Below are positions 1 to 12,816 of a DNA stretch of 64,000 nt, one piece after another. How positions within the stretch are numbered: the first letter of the stretch is position 1; every line of letters starts with the position of its first letter. A model generated the notes under the pieces. The model did not search any database and was not told where the DNA came from. It worked only from the letters and a program-made list of their open reading frames with translations. Both the position numbers and the translations under genes were made by a program. This DNA comes from Polyodon spathula (Eukaryota; Chordata; Actinopteri; Acipenseriformes; Polyodontidae): contig NC_054538.1 in assembly GCF_017654505.1 (NCBI RefSeq), forward strand, positions 20,894,412 through 20,958,411, in the 5' to 3' direction.

Positions 1-1944
1 TTTAAAAGCACCAAGACCCCGCATTACCACGATCAGAAAAGTATTGTGTGATCACCAAGTAGGACTTTTTTTTTTAAATCAACCAAAGTTTGCAGCATTT
101 TTTTTTTTTTTTTTTTGAATACAGAAAGCCATTATAATTATAAATAAGGCTGGCCTTCATAGCCCTGTGAACTGGGAAAGCAGTGAAGTTGAGAAACCCA
201 AAACCTCCTTAGCAGGAGCGCTGAACGTATGATGGGCAGGGTGAGTATTTAAGACCACGTTTGACTGATCATGAACATTGAAAAGCAATGCAATACATAA
301 GGGGGACCATATTATGAAGCGTGTGCTGTGACAAAAGTAAATAGTCAGAGAGGAATAAAACATTAACGGTATGAAACTATAAATTAAGCACTCCGGACAA
401 TTACTGAAGTTTTTTGATGGTTTTAAAGTGTTAATGTAATTGCATTCCTCTCAGTAAATTTGCTTCAAAATATATCTCATAATACTGTATGATGCTCCTC
501 ATGGACTATTTTCTGCCTTCAGGAACCAGATGGTGCTTTATGACTGTGTGTAGGGCTTTAGGCTTGAGACTATTACAAGTATTATATTCATCGGTACAGG
601 ATGATTTAAAAAAATCGTTTTTCTTTTGCATGTCTAAAAAGGTAGACTCCAAAAGAGTTCCTACTAAAAAGAGGTCTTGTTTAATCGGAATAGAATAGTT
701 GAATTATTAACCCTTTGCAATGCTGTAAACACATATTGTGAAATTTTGCCCAGGAGTAACAGATTGGCAAAGCCAATTTAGTTAGAGATATAAATATGCC
801 AAAACGTCTGCAAACTGACAAGCAACAACCAATCAAAACAAAGCAATATCAGTGCTGAATTTATGTGCACGTTTAAATCACATTAATTGGCCAGGCAATG
901 CAATTCACGAGCAGGAGTGGGACAGTTGTTTCCATTCATACTGCTCATTCCTTTGAAGATCAAAAGGAAGGATTCTGTCTTCCTAAGCTGCTGACCCATT
1001 GTCATTATTCCTAAAAAAAAAAAAAAAGCTGGCTACTGCCCAGCTCTTTGCTTATCAATTAACAGCAGTTACAGACACCGGGCAGCAAGAGGTCATTCCA
1101 GCCATGCGTGTCTTAGCTGGAGTAGAGCTGAGTGGAACAAACAGACAGACTTCTGCAGTGTACAAAAATAGAAAGAAAAAATGTTTTTTTTTGGATGTAC
1201 ACAAAAAGGTTTAAATCATTAGTATATATATATATATATATATAATATATGTATTAGTAGCCCTTCATATATATTATATATATATAATATAGTAATATAA
1301 ATGTAGGGGTTACTGAGCTCTATTTAAGGTATCACACTCCACTTATTTCTCATAATGCCTTTTAATATCCAGTTAATGATTAGGAAGGAGATTGGCTGTC
1401 TGTGTTTACTGAATTGATTCTCTTTCCGTGTGGGTAAAACAACAAGCAACATGTGTAGTACAGCATAACGTATCATGCATGCTTTGTAGATATTTCATAT
1501 ATTAAGCAATTACATGGAAATCAGACAAACCTTCAAAACTTAATCCAAAGACTTAGAAAGGGAAAGAAATACAACCGAAAGTGAGGAAAAGAAAGACACA
1601 AAAAAATGTAAACATACTATTTTCGCTCTTCTTTGTAATGTCTGTGACTCTGCCTCCGTCTTAAATAAAACAAAGAATTAAAAAAATGTAATGAATAAAT
1701 ACAAAGATGAATAAAACAACAAAAAAGAGAAATAATTTTTTACAGTCCTGCATAACCTGCAGTTTGGTTAAAACATGTCTGTACAATGTACACAGTAAAT
1801 ATAAAATCCTTTGAAAACTTTGCAATGCTGCTGTGGAAACTAACAATGACAGAAATTATATGAGCCTCCCTGTTGCTTGGTTTAGATATCTGATGCTTGA
1901 ACTGAGTAATTGAGGGCTCAACATTTTACATTAACCTGTTGTTC
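1..1944. other. TMEM63B intron, non-coding
   Basis: I see no exon here. By position it lies inside the TMEM63B intron downstream of the exon at 3434-3513, because the next expected coding exon was not found between here and that exon. It holds poly-T and poly-A runs (about 69-78, 95-116 and 1013-1027) and an AT microsatellite. Short open frames have no recognisable domain. Confidence 0.6.
1222..1292. repeat. (TA)n microsatellite, palindromic
   Basis: Two TA-repeat blocks flank a short non-repeat spacer. The whole tract is largely self-complementary. Confidence 0.9.
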
Positions 1945-1974
1945 AAGAGCAAAGCAAAATATAAATTTAGTTGT

Positions 1975-2433
1975 CGCCAATTATTATTTTCTCCCCAATT
2001 TAGTCGTGTCCAATTATTTTTAGGCTTAGCTCACCGCTACCACCCCTGCGGTGACTCGGGAGGGGTGAAAATGAACACAAGCTGTCCTCCGAAGCATGTG
2101 CCATCAGCCGCCCGCACCTTTACACACTGCAGACCCACCATGCAGCCACCCAAACCTACAGCATCGGAGGACAACGCAGCTCTGGACAGCTTACAAGTAA
2201 GCCCGCAGGCACCCGGCCAGACCACAGGGGTTGCTGGTGCACGGTGAGCCGAGAACACTCAGGCCGACCTAGCCCTCCCTCCCCCCGGGCGGCGCTGGGC
2301 CAATTGTGCGCCACCCCCTAAGAACTCCCGGTCACGGTCAGCAGTGACATAGCCTGGATTCGAACTTCCGATCTCCAGGCTACAGGGCACATCCACGCGG
2401 AGCGCCTTTGCTGGATGCGCCACTCGAGAGCCC
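1975..2433 (-). mobile_element. tRNA-derived SINE, copy 1
   Basis: The tRNA-like head lies at the right end and reads on the minus strand. A B-box complement (GGATTCGAAC) is near 2357, and an A-box-like GAGTGGCGCATCCAG is at the extreme right. The GC-rich body is homologous to the element near 32,935-33,410, sharing GCTCACCGCT, the CACCCGGCCAG-type block and GGTGAGCCGAGAAC. Near-identical flanks (AAGAGCAAA...ATATAAATT, about 1945-1968 and 2434-2451) look like a target-site duplication, supporting retroposition. Reading frames inside it are incidental. Confidence 0.8.
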
Positions 2434-2579
2434 AAGAGCAAAATATAAATTGAATACCCTTGGTAAAGTCGAACAAACCCCTGCTGAACAGAATTGTTCC
2501 TCCCCTTTTGCTACATGAATAACTCCTAACTCCTTGGTGTAACAGACTCATCACTATGAGCAAACAGACAGTGGGGGGT

Positions 2580-2965
2580 ATTAATTAAAAAGGCAAACAG
2601 AATGCTTGGGTATAGTCGCCTAGAGTACTTCAGAGGTCATGAGGAGGTTATATAACACACTGGTGAGTCCACACCTAAAATACTGTGATCAGTTCTGGCC
2701 ACAGCATTACCAAAGGGCAAGGAGAGAATGGTCTTTGAGAGTCAAACTAATCCCAAGGTTTAAAAGAATGAGCTCATAAAAAAAAGGATGAGAAATTTCT
2801 TTAACCTTGAACAAAGAAGAATTAGGAGGTGGTGGACTCAACTGTCAACTTATTTTAAGGATAGGAGACATTTCTTTAGACAGTGTGCCGAGTATGGGAT
2901 GGGTTACCAAGTGCATGCTGCATCATTGGGATAATTACAGACAAAGATTCCTCCATATACTCCCA
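2580..2965 (+). mobile_element. Degraded non-LTR retrotransposon fragment (RT 3' end)
   Basis: In broken frames the sequence resembles the end of LINE reverse transcriptases: KKANRMLG, then RLYNTLVSPHLKYCDQFW, followed further on by an RRHFF...MGWVTK-like block similar to the usual motif ending in a WN-LP core. Several frameshifts are needed, so it is a fossil. The clade (L2, Rex1 or CR1 type) cannot be fixed by eye. Confidence 0.6.
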
Positions 2966-3433
2966 CATTCTCATGCTCTCAAGAACTATAGAAGCCCTTT
3001 TCTATAGAAAACTATAGAAGCAAGTTTCATCACAACTGAATCTGTGCTTCTCTAGATACCTGTAAACATTTAAAAGTATGACGCACAGAATGACACTAAC
3101 ACAACAGGCAAGGAAAAAAAATTCAAATCAAAGCTTTGCAACTACAGACAGCTTTAACTCTTTCCTTCTGGGATCGCTAGAGTACAGGGAACACATTGTA
3201 CCAACCAGATGCACCGTAAATACTAGTGTCAAAACTACCTTGCAGTGACTGTACTTTTGGATGAAACCAAGACTTTACACCTGCACTTTATAGATTACAC
3301 ATTTCTGGGCCAGTAGAATAGTTCTACTTGTAACATGATCAAAAAATAAAAATAGCTTCTGCATAGACAGGATTTCGCACAAGTCCGGTATTCCTGTGTC
3401 AGTGCAAGAGTTTTTCCTGAAACAAAAAATTAC

Positions 3434-3513
3434 CTGTCTGCATCTGTCACCAAAGCAAGCCGTCCATAATCCCAGGCAACCTTTCGCAAAATTGAAAACA
3501 CAAACAGTAGAAC
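3434..3513 (-). CDS. TMEM63B: TMEM63B, second coding exon
   Basis: An 80-nt exon with a CTAG acceptor at its right edge and a GTAATT donor at its left. It encodes VLLFVFSILRKVAWDYGR followed by LALVTDADR. This is the end of transmembrane helix 1 and the start of the cytosolic segment of OSCA/TMEM63 channels, which are mechanically and osmotically gated Ca2+-permeable cation channels. It joins the exon at 4726-4921 in phase 0 and ends two bases into an Arg codon. The remaining exons, including most transmembrane helices, lie beyond the left edge. Confidence 0.93.
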
Positions 3514-4725
3514 CTAGAAAAGTGAGAAAAAAACAATTGTCTGCATGCATTTTGACAGCTTATAATAAATGAAATGCACATCAAGAATCCTGACATGCAC
3601 TTCAGCCTTTAAGATCAAGGTTGCTGGAACTTGTACTAATAAAGTAATGCTTTTATTTTTTTACTTTTAAAAACCAGAGGGCAAAGTTAAGGCTGTAACT
3701 TTATATATCAGCTTCTGGTAAATGTGACGACATCATCATTCAGGCTGTAATCACTTTAAATAAGAACATTGTCTGGACAGTAACAGGGAGTGGAAATGTA
3801 CCAGCCCCGCTCCTGACCCATGTTTCCCAATTTACACTCCAATCCAACAGATATTCATACTGTGCTAATGGCAAAACCAGTTGAATGATGTACCAGTTTT
3901 GTAGTCACTTTTTTCAGGGGGGAGGGTGTAAAATGAATAGCAAAAACCCACAAGTTATTTGAAAACTATAATATTGATTACCACTTCACACATTTCTAAT
4001 TCAATATTTTTTATGTATTTCAGTATGGAACAATTATGTGACTGATACAAAGACACTTTGGAAGCAAGGAGTCTGTTCTGTGTTTTAATAAACAGTCCCA
4101 ATACAGTACACTGTTGGAAACACACGCTTAATAGGGAGTCCGTTAGATAGTGTGAAACTTGTCTCTGCAAGTTTTTATTCCAACTGTACCCTAAAGTACT
4201 TTATTAGACCTTATTAGAAGCTCAATTGGTCCAATTAACTAAATTTAGGGTATGGTTAGAACAAAATCCAGGAGGGGCACCGGCCCTCCATGGCCTGAGT
4301 TGTGCACCACTGTTCTCAGACAATCATGTTGGTCAGTCATTATCCTTCAGAATGTTAACTTTCCTGGTGGCAGCTTAGAAGCTTAATGCAAACCAATGAA
4401 AAAATAAAAACACTAAATACTCAGATCAGGGATGGAAAGACTCCTCCTACTGCATAGAAGTTTCACCCATTTTAACATGTGCCACAGAATATAGGTAACA
4501 AGCTCAAGTGTGTTATTTAAACTCACAGTAAAACCAGCAATGAATCCAACAGCTACCCAATGGGTCTAATTTACATCCCTATATATAATAGCTTCATACG
4601 TCATTTTTATTGTTAATAGCATTATTACCCTCTGCACCCAGTTTCTTTCATTAAACCATGGTCAATTATCTGTGGTGCCTGCAGTGTTATTTCTTACACA
4701 GTCAGTAGCTGTACAGTTCACCCAC
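3514..4725 (-). other. TMEM63B intron between the two coding exons
   Basis: A 1.2-kb intron with proper splice sites at both ends. About 4165-4318 resembles a common dispersed fish repeat (an AACAAAATCCAGGAGG-like block, then CCGGCCCTCCATGGCC and GTTGTGCACCACTG). Nothing else is recognised. Confidence 0.65.
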
Positions 4726-4921
4726 CAGAAAGCACATGAAGTCCAGCGCCAGCACAGTGGGGACCCCTCCGAAGGGCAGGCCCTGCAACACAGTGCTGCG
4801 GATCCGAGCAGAGTAGCAGTAATCCCTGGAGGGGTTCGAACAGTTATTTGTGCACGCATCAGCCACTGCTGCCATTATCAAAATCAACAGAGGGATCATC
4901 TCTACTGCTTCATTGCTTTGT
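4726..4921 (-). CDS. TMEM63B: TMEM63B, first coding exon with start codon
   Basis: The exon has a TATAG acceptor at 4922-4926 and a GTGGGT donor ending at 4725. The likely ATG is at 4897-4899, giving 58 codons here and leaving 22 nt of 5' UTR in the exon. The protein starts with a hydrophobic signal-like segment (MIPLLILIMAAVADA). It continues with an extracellular NPSRDYCYSARIRSTVLQG block and LPFGGVPTVLALDFMCFL, the beginning of helix 1. The SARIRSTVLQGLPFGGVPT core is diagnostic of TMEM63, and the match to TMEM63B is closer than to TMEM63A as I know the family. The adjacent head-to-head MRPL14 agrees with TMEM63B. Confidence 0.93.
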
Positions 4922-7715
4922 CTATATAAAAAAAAAAATAATAATAATAAAAAAGGGATAGGAAACAAAAGATCAATTAATGAACAACAAAAAAAAACTC
5001 CCATGCATTTGTAGTCATTGGGACAAACAAAAACAAAAAAAAAAAACCCTTCAAACAGTACCCCTCTCGTTACAAGTGAAAGTCCCTCTTTATAGTAAAG
5101 TTCTTTATATTTGCACATCTGTTTTTAAACGTTTGGATTTATGGATGACTAGAATAAGAAAACGGCAAATGAATAGATTATTGAAAATGTAAGACTTTTT
5201 CATTTGTCATTAGTTTATCAAATGAGGCGCTGGTATGATGTTAATGCATATTAAAATGATTGATTTACCATATGTGTTCACAAGATACACGCAAAAGGGT
5301 AAAACGACGAGTGTGAAATGCAGACTGACTGATATACAGACATTCTGAACAACTTACTCTGTTAAAATTAAGTTTTAGGACAACTGGAGAAGCAGTTTTC
5401 CAGATGTATGCAAAAATGTAATTGTGACATACAGACAAAATGTACGGACAGGCAGATACACACACACACCCAACCCCCAGAATACTCCAACACTTAACTT
5501 ATGCTAAATAAGAACACCAAGTTTCATCAAAATAGAAAAGGTAGTTTTCCAGATGGAAAATGTGACAATATGTATATCCCCCTCTTGTAGAACTACATCC
5601 ACTGCATCACACTTGTACACTTGGTACTGCTAAAACTGCAACAGTACTCTGCTTAGTGTTCCAAAGCATTACATCTTACAAAGAGGCTAGGGCTCAGCGA
5701 GTTCACTCTCTCAGATGTCACTAAAATGTATTCAGCCCCAAGAAAACAATAGCGGGCATTGAGTTTCATGTTGAGAATTGAGCCAGTCTGCTTCGTCGCT
5801 GGGAAACCGATGCCAAGCTGGTAGCAACAAGAAAACGGCTAGGCTCTAAAACGGACAAAGCTGCCAGTCATTCTTTTCCCCCCCATGGCAAGGTGACACC
5901 CTTGCTTTACAAACATGACAGAGACTGGCAGAACTAGATACACCCTGGCACTGTGCTAAAACATCTGCTTCTATATGGATTCCTGTACTGTCAAAGCGCT
6001 AACAGAGATACGTTTGTGATTTCCCCCCCCACCATTAATAATAAACAGTGGTATTGTGCTATAGCTCTCTATGATCATGTTTCTGTATTCATAACACACA
6101 AAAATGTTACCATACAAAAAAAAAAAAAAAAAGCCAAGGCTTGCTTATAAAACTGCTGCAAGGACTAATTTGAAAGATTCATAGCATAGTCTGGAATCCA
6201 AATTGCATTTAAATATAGTACTGTATTAAACATACAATAGGCATATGGCATACATTATTTAGATCAATGTTTCCATATTGCATAGCTGCAGTACAAGTTC
6301 CAAAATATAATAATGTACAGTACTGCACATCTGAATTGGGAAACTCATTTGTTTGGCTTTCGAGGTGCCTTGACAAAGACTACAGGTAGATTTTATTATT
6401 AAATAAAAACAGGCCTACATCGCAGAGTGTATATTATAAATATTAGACTACACCATAGGCCTATATTCATATTTACGGTAGTCAATTTTCAAATTTTTGG
6501 TAAGAAACAGCAGTAAATTCAAAATTAAAACCATCAGTAACATGAAAAAAAATGATTCACAAATGTAAGTTTGCCTTTGAACACCCTCAAATTTCATCAC
6601 ATATATACAGATTATTAACAGGTCCTTAACAAATAAAGTCATCAATCTGCTTTCTTAGTCATTTGCAAAACTTGTAACACACATGTCTGCCCTCCTCCAC
6701 ACATCCCCAGCAGGGATATGCATCCCCAGAGGCAAAGACTAATTATTTTTGTTATTTGCCAGATTAAAACATTTCTACCTTAAAATAGCCATCATGGCCT
6801 AAAGCTCCCCCCATGATAATGAAAATTGGAGAGAAGACAAGACGGAACCTTTATGAAAAGCTAGGAACGAGAGGAGACCATTCTGTCCAGCGGCTGTCTG
6901 TTTCCCCAACAGCGAATTGATCCCAGAACTGCATAAAGAAGACTTGAAGGACCCCTGTGAATGACCATTCCATAAACCCTCACCACCCTCAGTATGTAAA
7001 AGGGAATCAGCATTCCATAAATGCCTCACCATCCTCAGTATGTAAAAAATGCCTCCTACCCTCTGTTCTGAATCCATCTCTGACAAGGGGAGAGACAGGG
7101 TTGTTTTCATTGGGCTGTACACATTTACAGTAGAGCATGTCATATTCCCAACTTACAAGAGGATTGGCCAGCACTATCGGAAGGCGGGACCAAAACTAAA
7201 TGCAGAATTTGACATACTAGCAGAACTCCACAGTAGGTGTGTCTTAGATTTGTTTCAATAGGCCATTTCACCATTTCACCATTTCACAGTATGAGCAAAT
7301 TCTATTTGTTTTTATGACGTATTGTTACCCCTGTAGAGGTGTCTTAATCTAGGTATGATCTGGAAACAATGCACTGTAAAGTGCAAGGGTAGAAAGTCAA
7401 TATCACCCTATATACTGTATCATTAAAAGGCGCAGCCTTCCAGCAAGCATACATTTTACAATACTGCACCATGTAAATCTAGGGCATTTCCATACAGATT
7501 TAATTTTATCCTAATCTAATGACATTTGCCTTGGAAAGCTACAAAATTCAATCCTCACAACGAGAGCAATATATCCCTGGTCGTCAAAATCAGTGCAGAG
7601 AAGCACGAAAAATAACAAAAAATTTATATATCAGGTTAAATCTAATTTTATTAAACTGAAAATATCTACTCTGTTACTGAATTTAAAAGAGCAAGTAGCA
7701 GGATTTCAAAAAATA
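4922..7715 (-). other. TMEM63B intron 1, proximal part
   Basis: No exon or convincing gene. It contains A-rich runs (4929-4952, 5035-5046, 6116-6132) and ordinary AT-rich sequence. Short open frames lack recognisable motifs. Confidence 0.6.
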
Positions 7716-8138
7716 TATAGGTGTTACACGTCCCCACGTATTGCTACAACTGTTTATATAATGTACTTTAGAATAACTTCTCTTTTCATTGTTAACATCC
7801 CGACAGCTTTTTACACTTATAAACTCTAAAAGTCCGTTTTAAAGCTCTTTTCAAAACGGCCGCTCCACTGTGCACTCCACAGTAAGGATTATTGCCCCTA
7901 TTGTCAAACAGTAACATATTAATAACGATGTGGTACGTAACAGAAAAGTCAGACCCCTCTTCCTGCAGTGCTTTAGGAGGACAGATCTCAAACCCCAGTG
8001 CTCTAGAACAGCCATTTCGTAAAGACCGTTGAAGCAGACTTAAACCTTTAGAAGTGTAAAAAGTTGTCAAGATGTTAACAATGGCAGGTATGTTATTTAA
8101 ACAGCTGTAGCAACACGTGGGGACATGTAATGCTATAG
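7716..8138. mobile_element. Foldback MITE with about 100-bp inverted arms
   Basis: The left arm (7716-7830) and the reverse complement of the right arm (about 8040-8138) align well. Both contain a CGTCCCCACGT (left) or ATGTCCCCACGT (right) box, then TTGCTACA, CTGTTTA, CATTGTTAACATC and CTTTTTACACTT, in that order. The element has no coding capacity and is flanked by TATAG-like ends. This is the signature of a non-autonomous DNA transposon. The superfamily is unknown. A diverged relative lies near 29,620-30,030. Confidence 0.75.
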
Positions 8139-11100
8139 TTTTCGGAACCCTGCTAGTTTAAATGATCCGAGGTAGGAAGCTGTGATTTATCCATGTCCTT
8201 GCAATTGCATGAAAGAATGCTAGACCTAATCTATTTATTGCTGAGCACCACAGCATGAATGTTCTACTGTATGATGATGTTCTACCTGCTGCCTCAGATG
8301 AGATGTGAAGGTCGCGAATATGGGTGACTAGCTACACTTCTCGAAAGGAGGATAAAGGGATTGACCCCAGCACCCTCTAACAAGACACCTCCGCAGCACG
8401 TGGACTAGGACTGCTCATTAAGACCCTAACCTGTGAAAAAAAAAAACACATTAAGTACTAATACATGTTTTATTTAACAAAAACTGGAAACCTAAACAGC
8501 TTTCATACAATACATGCACATTATTTTAGGAATTCCCATTGTTCTAATACAATACAGGTGCTTGATTTTAGATACAATGCTTTCAATGAGTTTGGCCACT
8601 GTTTGTAAATGGTTTAAAAATAAAAAAACACACCCCCCACCAACAACCTGTATTCAGCAGGCAGTTCAGGGCTATTGAATCACCTTCCCTGCTCTCCCAT
8701 ACTGATGAGTGGGTATGGGGAAAGTTAACAGCTGGCTTAAAAAGTGGCACAGCATATCTGGACTGCAGTACCCAAGTACGCCAAATAGAACAGGCCTTTG
8801 TTTGAACCACAACTTTTGTATTCAATTTGCATGGATTTCCCTGGCACAAGACTGCACTCCCTGCTCTACAGTACAGTATGTTTTTAAACTAATGCTGCAA
8901 TGTTTCTCAACCCACTTCAGAGTGGAATTCAGATACCAGGAGGAGAGATCCACGAATTTTATTATTATCAAGGGTGACTTTGTACAGGTACTGTAGGAAG
9001 TAGCAAGGATATCTTAACTAAATATTCTTCTTGTCTGCACTCTGTCTGCCATTTTCTGTTTCAGTTTTCACATCCTGGGAATAATTTGAAGTTGACAGCA
9101 CCCCTGGTGTCTCAATAGAGCTCTCAGAATCATGTCTAAACTCCAATGACTTCTTGAACCCATCAGGAGTGTAACCCTTAACCTACATTAGCAAAGACAC
9201 CTCTTGACACGTCACACTCCTACCACATTTCTCTTTAATGTAAAACAAGCCACTTTCTAATTAAGAGGCAGATCAATCAAACAATTTAAAAAGAACACTA
9301 TGTTCTCTAGAAGAACAAACCAGTGCTCATAAATGTAATATTCCCCCCGTTTAACAGCTGTCCTGCCCTTCGTGGTGAGAGTCTGAAGTTTGTACAAATG
9401 CCAGTTATGATCATGTTTCTCTATGTGGAAGACGATCTCAACAAATACCGATAGCATCATTTTTGGTTCAAAGGTTTTCCAACAAAAAATATTTAATTGA
9501 TGCAAGTTATTAAAGTAAGAGGTCGAGTAATTTGTTTGTGCAGCTCCATACAGTTGCAGTTGGTGTACAGCACAGTACAAAATAAAAAAAACTAAAAAAA
9601 AAACTTGCTAAACAAAACAGAGGAGAAACACACACTGTTGTACACTAGAGTGTTTTAAATGCTTCAGACATTAATACGATTATAAAACACATATATGAAA
9701 ACAGATGTTCAGACATGCATCATTCACCTTAACTCACAGCACACAGAGCTGCTGTCTAATGCTTGTCTGAGTGCTTGCAGTAACTAAAGAAGGGCGTATT
9801 GTATTTCACCAAGACCTTTCCCAGTTTGTATTAAAAAAACAAGTCCTGTCAACTTCTGCAGATCACACACACTTTGACAGAATGCACAAGTTGTTTCTCT
9901 TGTCTTACCGCTTCCATCCTCAAGCTCCACAAAACAAAAAATAGATTTGCATACCTTTCAGTAAATACTAACCACATTTTACACTTTATATTCTAGAATG
10001 TAATGGGCACCCACCCTATGATTTATAGAATGGCCTGGACCAGGGTCTGGATTACTTTCAAGGTCCTGAGGAGACCGATTACTAGTCAGCAGGCCCCACA
10101 TTATATCCCAGAAAAGCTACAGTAGGCGCTGGCTGTTGTTCTAGGAAATGTACAAGGTGCTTACACATCTGTATAAAACTACAGCGTAGTTTATAAACAC
10201 AAACGTCTTCACCAAATTTTGGGGTTACTACAGCGTCACCTCAATAAAACTGCAGGTCAAGTGTATTTAATTCCTGACATTGCCCAAAATATTTTGGAAG
10301 GGGGAAAAGGAATCTATGATGGAATAGCATGAAATGAAATAAAATGGATAAAGATTTGTATCATGGATAGGGCCACTGGTTAAAACACTGTGGAGGTGAA
10401 GCAAACCAGCAAGTTTGGTCCTAATTCCACACTTAATCAACGGTGGTATTTAGAGCTGAGGCTGTTCAGATCAACTGAATAGTATTTGGCCAGATGTAAA
10501 CAGTCGATGGTCACTGGGCAACACATGTAAGGGAGCGGAATTGAGAAAAGTGGAATACAGCCATGTACTAATGCCATTGGTCACCAACATTAAGCACAAG
10601 GTGTCTGTATGATCCTGCAAATTTGAAGTCCCTGAGGTAACACTGCTGAATAAAAGTCACCGTCTAAAATAGTTTATGCAGTTAAAGCAACGACAGAGCC
10701 AGTAGCGGCATACTGGCAATTACTGTGCACATCCAGTAAGCTCCCCTCACAGGGACTTTTCAAATTATTACAGACCTCTCTGATCCTAATTATGAAATGT
10801 TCAACTAATTCTGCTTTACACAGGGGAGCAATCTGAAACATCCTCAGATTCGATAAACGTGTAAGACTGTTGATTCATTAGTGCTTAGACTATGCAGTAC
10901 AACACTATCAAGTAGTACAGCAGACTGTGATCCAGTAACTTAATCTTGCACATGTTTGGCGAAGTTTGTGTATTAGATGCAAACAAATCATGATTCAGAA
11001 CTTGTTACACTTTAACTAGTTGAGTTTGTGCAAACCAGACTTTTACACCAACATGATGAAAAGTAATAATACATGATAAAAACATTAAAATCACTGAAAC

Positions 11101-12540
11101 AACAATAGCAAAAAAAATCTTTAGGCTTGACATACCACATTAGTCATAAAAGTGGCACAGTAAATACATTAGATATTCCATGATACAAATAAGTTAACTT
11201 TTTGCTTCTGCACTATTCAGTCGTGATGAAAAGTAAGCACAGGAAGGAGAGAGAGACAGAATTATATGAAAGTGGTGTAACATTTACTGTATCATACAGC
11301 AACATCCATATGATACTGAATACAGGTACTTCGGCACTCAAGTTTTCAGTTTCCCACTGATTTCAGATTTTATATAGTTAGGGTCTTTCTTATTAAAAAC
11401 CCCACCCACAACAAACTAAACTAAATATACAAAAGAACATTAAGAATAATAATTTGTTGAGTTTCAACATGTGTGCTCCATACCCTTAACTGGGACTGCA
11501 TGCATGGCAAGACAGGAAAGACAGGTAACCGTTTAGTGCTCGCATGGCAACCCTGTGTAAACAAAACATTATTCAACAGGTATTTCAATCACCTATACTA
11601 GTGTATCACATGTGCTAGAGGCAATACATCAGTTTCTATAACAAAATAGTCTAAAGATGATGCTATATTTCACCTTGCAGCTGTAAGTAACTGATATATG
11701 TAAAACCTTCCCATACACCGATATTTGGATTGGTTCAACTATTGAATGTTTTCTAGAGTAACAGAGTACTATACTTGAGGCATTGCTGGCAGAACTGAAC
11801 ATTGCCATCAACTACAGCAACAAAAAAACCTACAAGCAGCAAAACAAAACCACAATGAGCTAATGTTACAGCCCTCTGGAGTTTAACAGAATCTAATCTA
11901 ATAAAATGTAAATCATCCTGCCACCATCATTGATGAAAAGACCACGCAACTCAGTCAGCTCCTACTCATTGAGAGGCTGTCTGTCCCCAATTAAGAGTGC
12001 AGCAGGATATTCTATAAGTGTTATGCCACGTGTACAGTTAAGCATTCCCTCAAGCTGCTAAATGATATGCCTTATGATGAATTACCTTGATGAGAGCCCT
12101 GTGGCTGGTCTTGAGTGCAAATGAAAAAATCCATCTACCGATCTCGTGAAGGAGTGACATTTACATTCCGTTCAGCATGAGGTGAGATCATCCGAGGAGG
12201 CCTGTCGACTGCTCTCAACAATCAACAAAGGCAGTCAAGACTTAGCCTGGCATTAACATACAGGAGCCAAGGAAGGTTTGTTTTAATGGAAGGATAGCAA
12301 TATGATATAAAAAGGCTTTTGCCTAAAGTTTCCTGTCTGGAACATATTATAAAAGGGGATCCTTTTTCTCTAAACTATAGACAAACTATAGACGTTGATG
12401 GGATGCTTAATACCAAACCTAACCAAAAACATAACTTTAAGCTATTCTGGTTGCTTTTTTTTTTTTTTAAATTTTCACTCAAGGGTAGTTCGGACAAATA
12501 AATGAAGCACTGCGCATATCCCTGGTATTAGAGTGATTCG
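8139..12540 (-). other. TMEM63B intron 1, no recognised gene
   Basis: About 4.4 kb of AT-rich sequence without a supported exon, RNA gene or transposon on either strand. Poly-A runs occur at 8428-8438 and 9585-9602. Conserved regulatory elements cannot be excluded without alignment. Confidence 0.55.
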
Positions 12541-12555
12541 GTAATCTGCATCCAA

Positions 12556-12816
12556 GCATGTTACCTGTTGACACTCTCAGGCAAGAAGTAATGCTTTTAA
12601 AGACCACAGATGAGGCCTGCAAGGTTTTTACTGAGAACTATTCCGACATCTTTCCTGCTTTCGCAAAACCTGCAACAATTGCAATTGAGATACCTGTATC
12701 TTGTGAACCAGCAGAACTGTTTTTTAGTTGTCAGAACTTATGACAATTTCATGGAAGCTTCTGAGAATTATTAAGACTTTGACTTGGAAAGAGCACAAGT
12801 CACTTTTGACTTGGTG
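12556..12816 (+). pseudogene. hAT-type transposase C-terminal remnant
   Basis: The frame from 12558 gives LLKTTDEACKVFTENYSDIF, then PAFAKPATIAIEIPVSCEPAE and SCQNL. This resembles the hAT dimerisation domain seen in ZMYM-like and Charlie-like transposases, where the segment reads roughly FP...IALTIPV...CERSFS. A frame change near 12,740 leads to ITISWKLLRIIKTLTWKEH. The remnant is cut at 12816 by the LTR retrotransposon. No clear continuation is seen after 18459. Confidence 0.55.

Noticed and set aside
4672..4929. 85-residue plus-strand frame
   Set aside because: Antisense to the TMEM63B coding exon.
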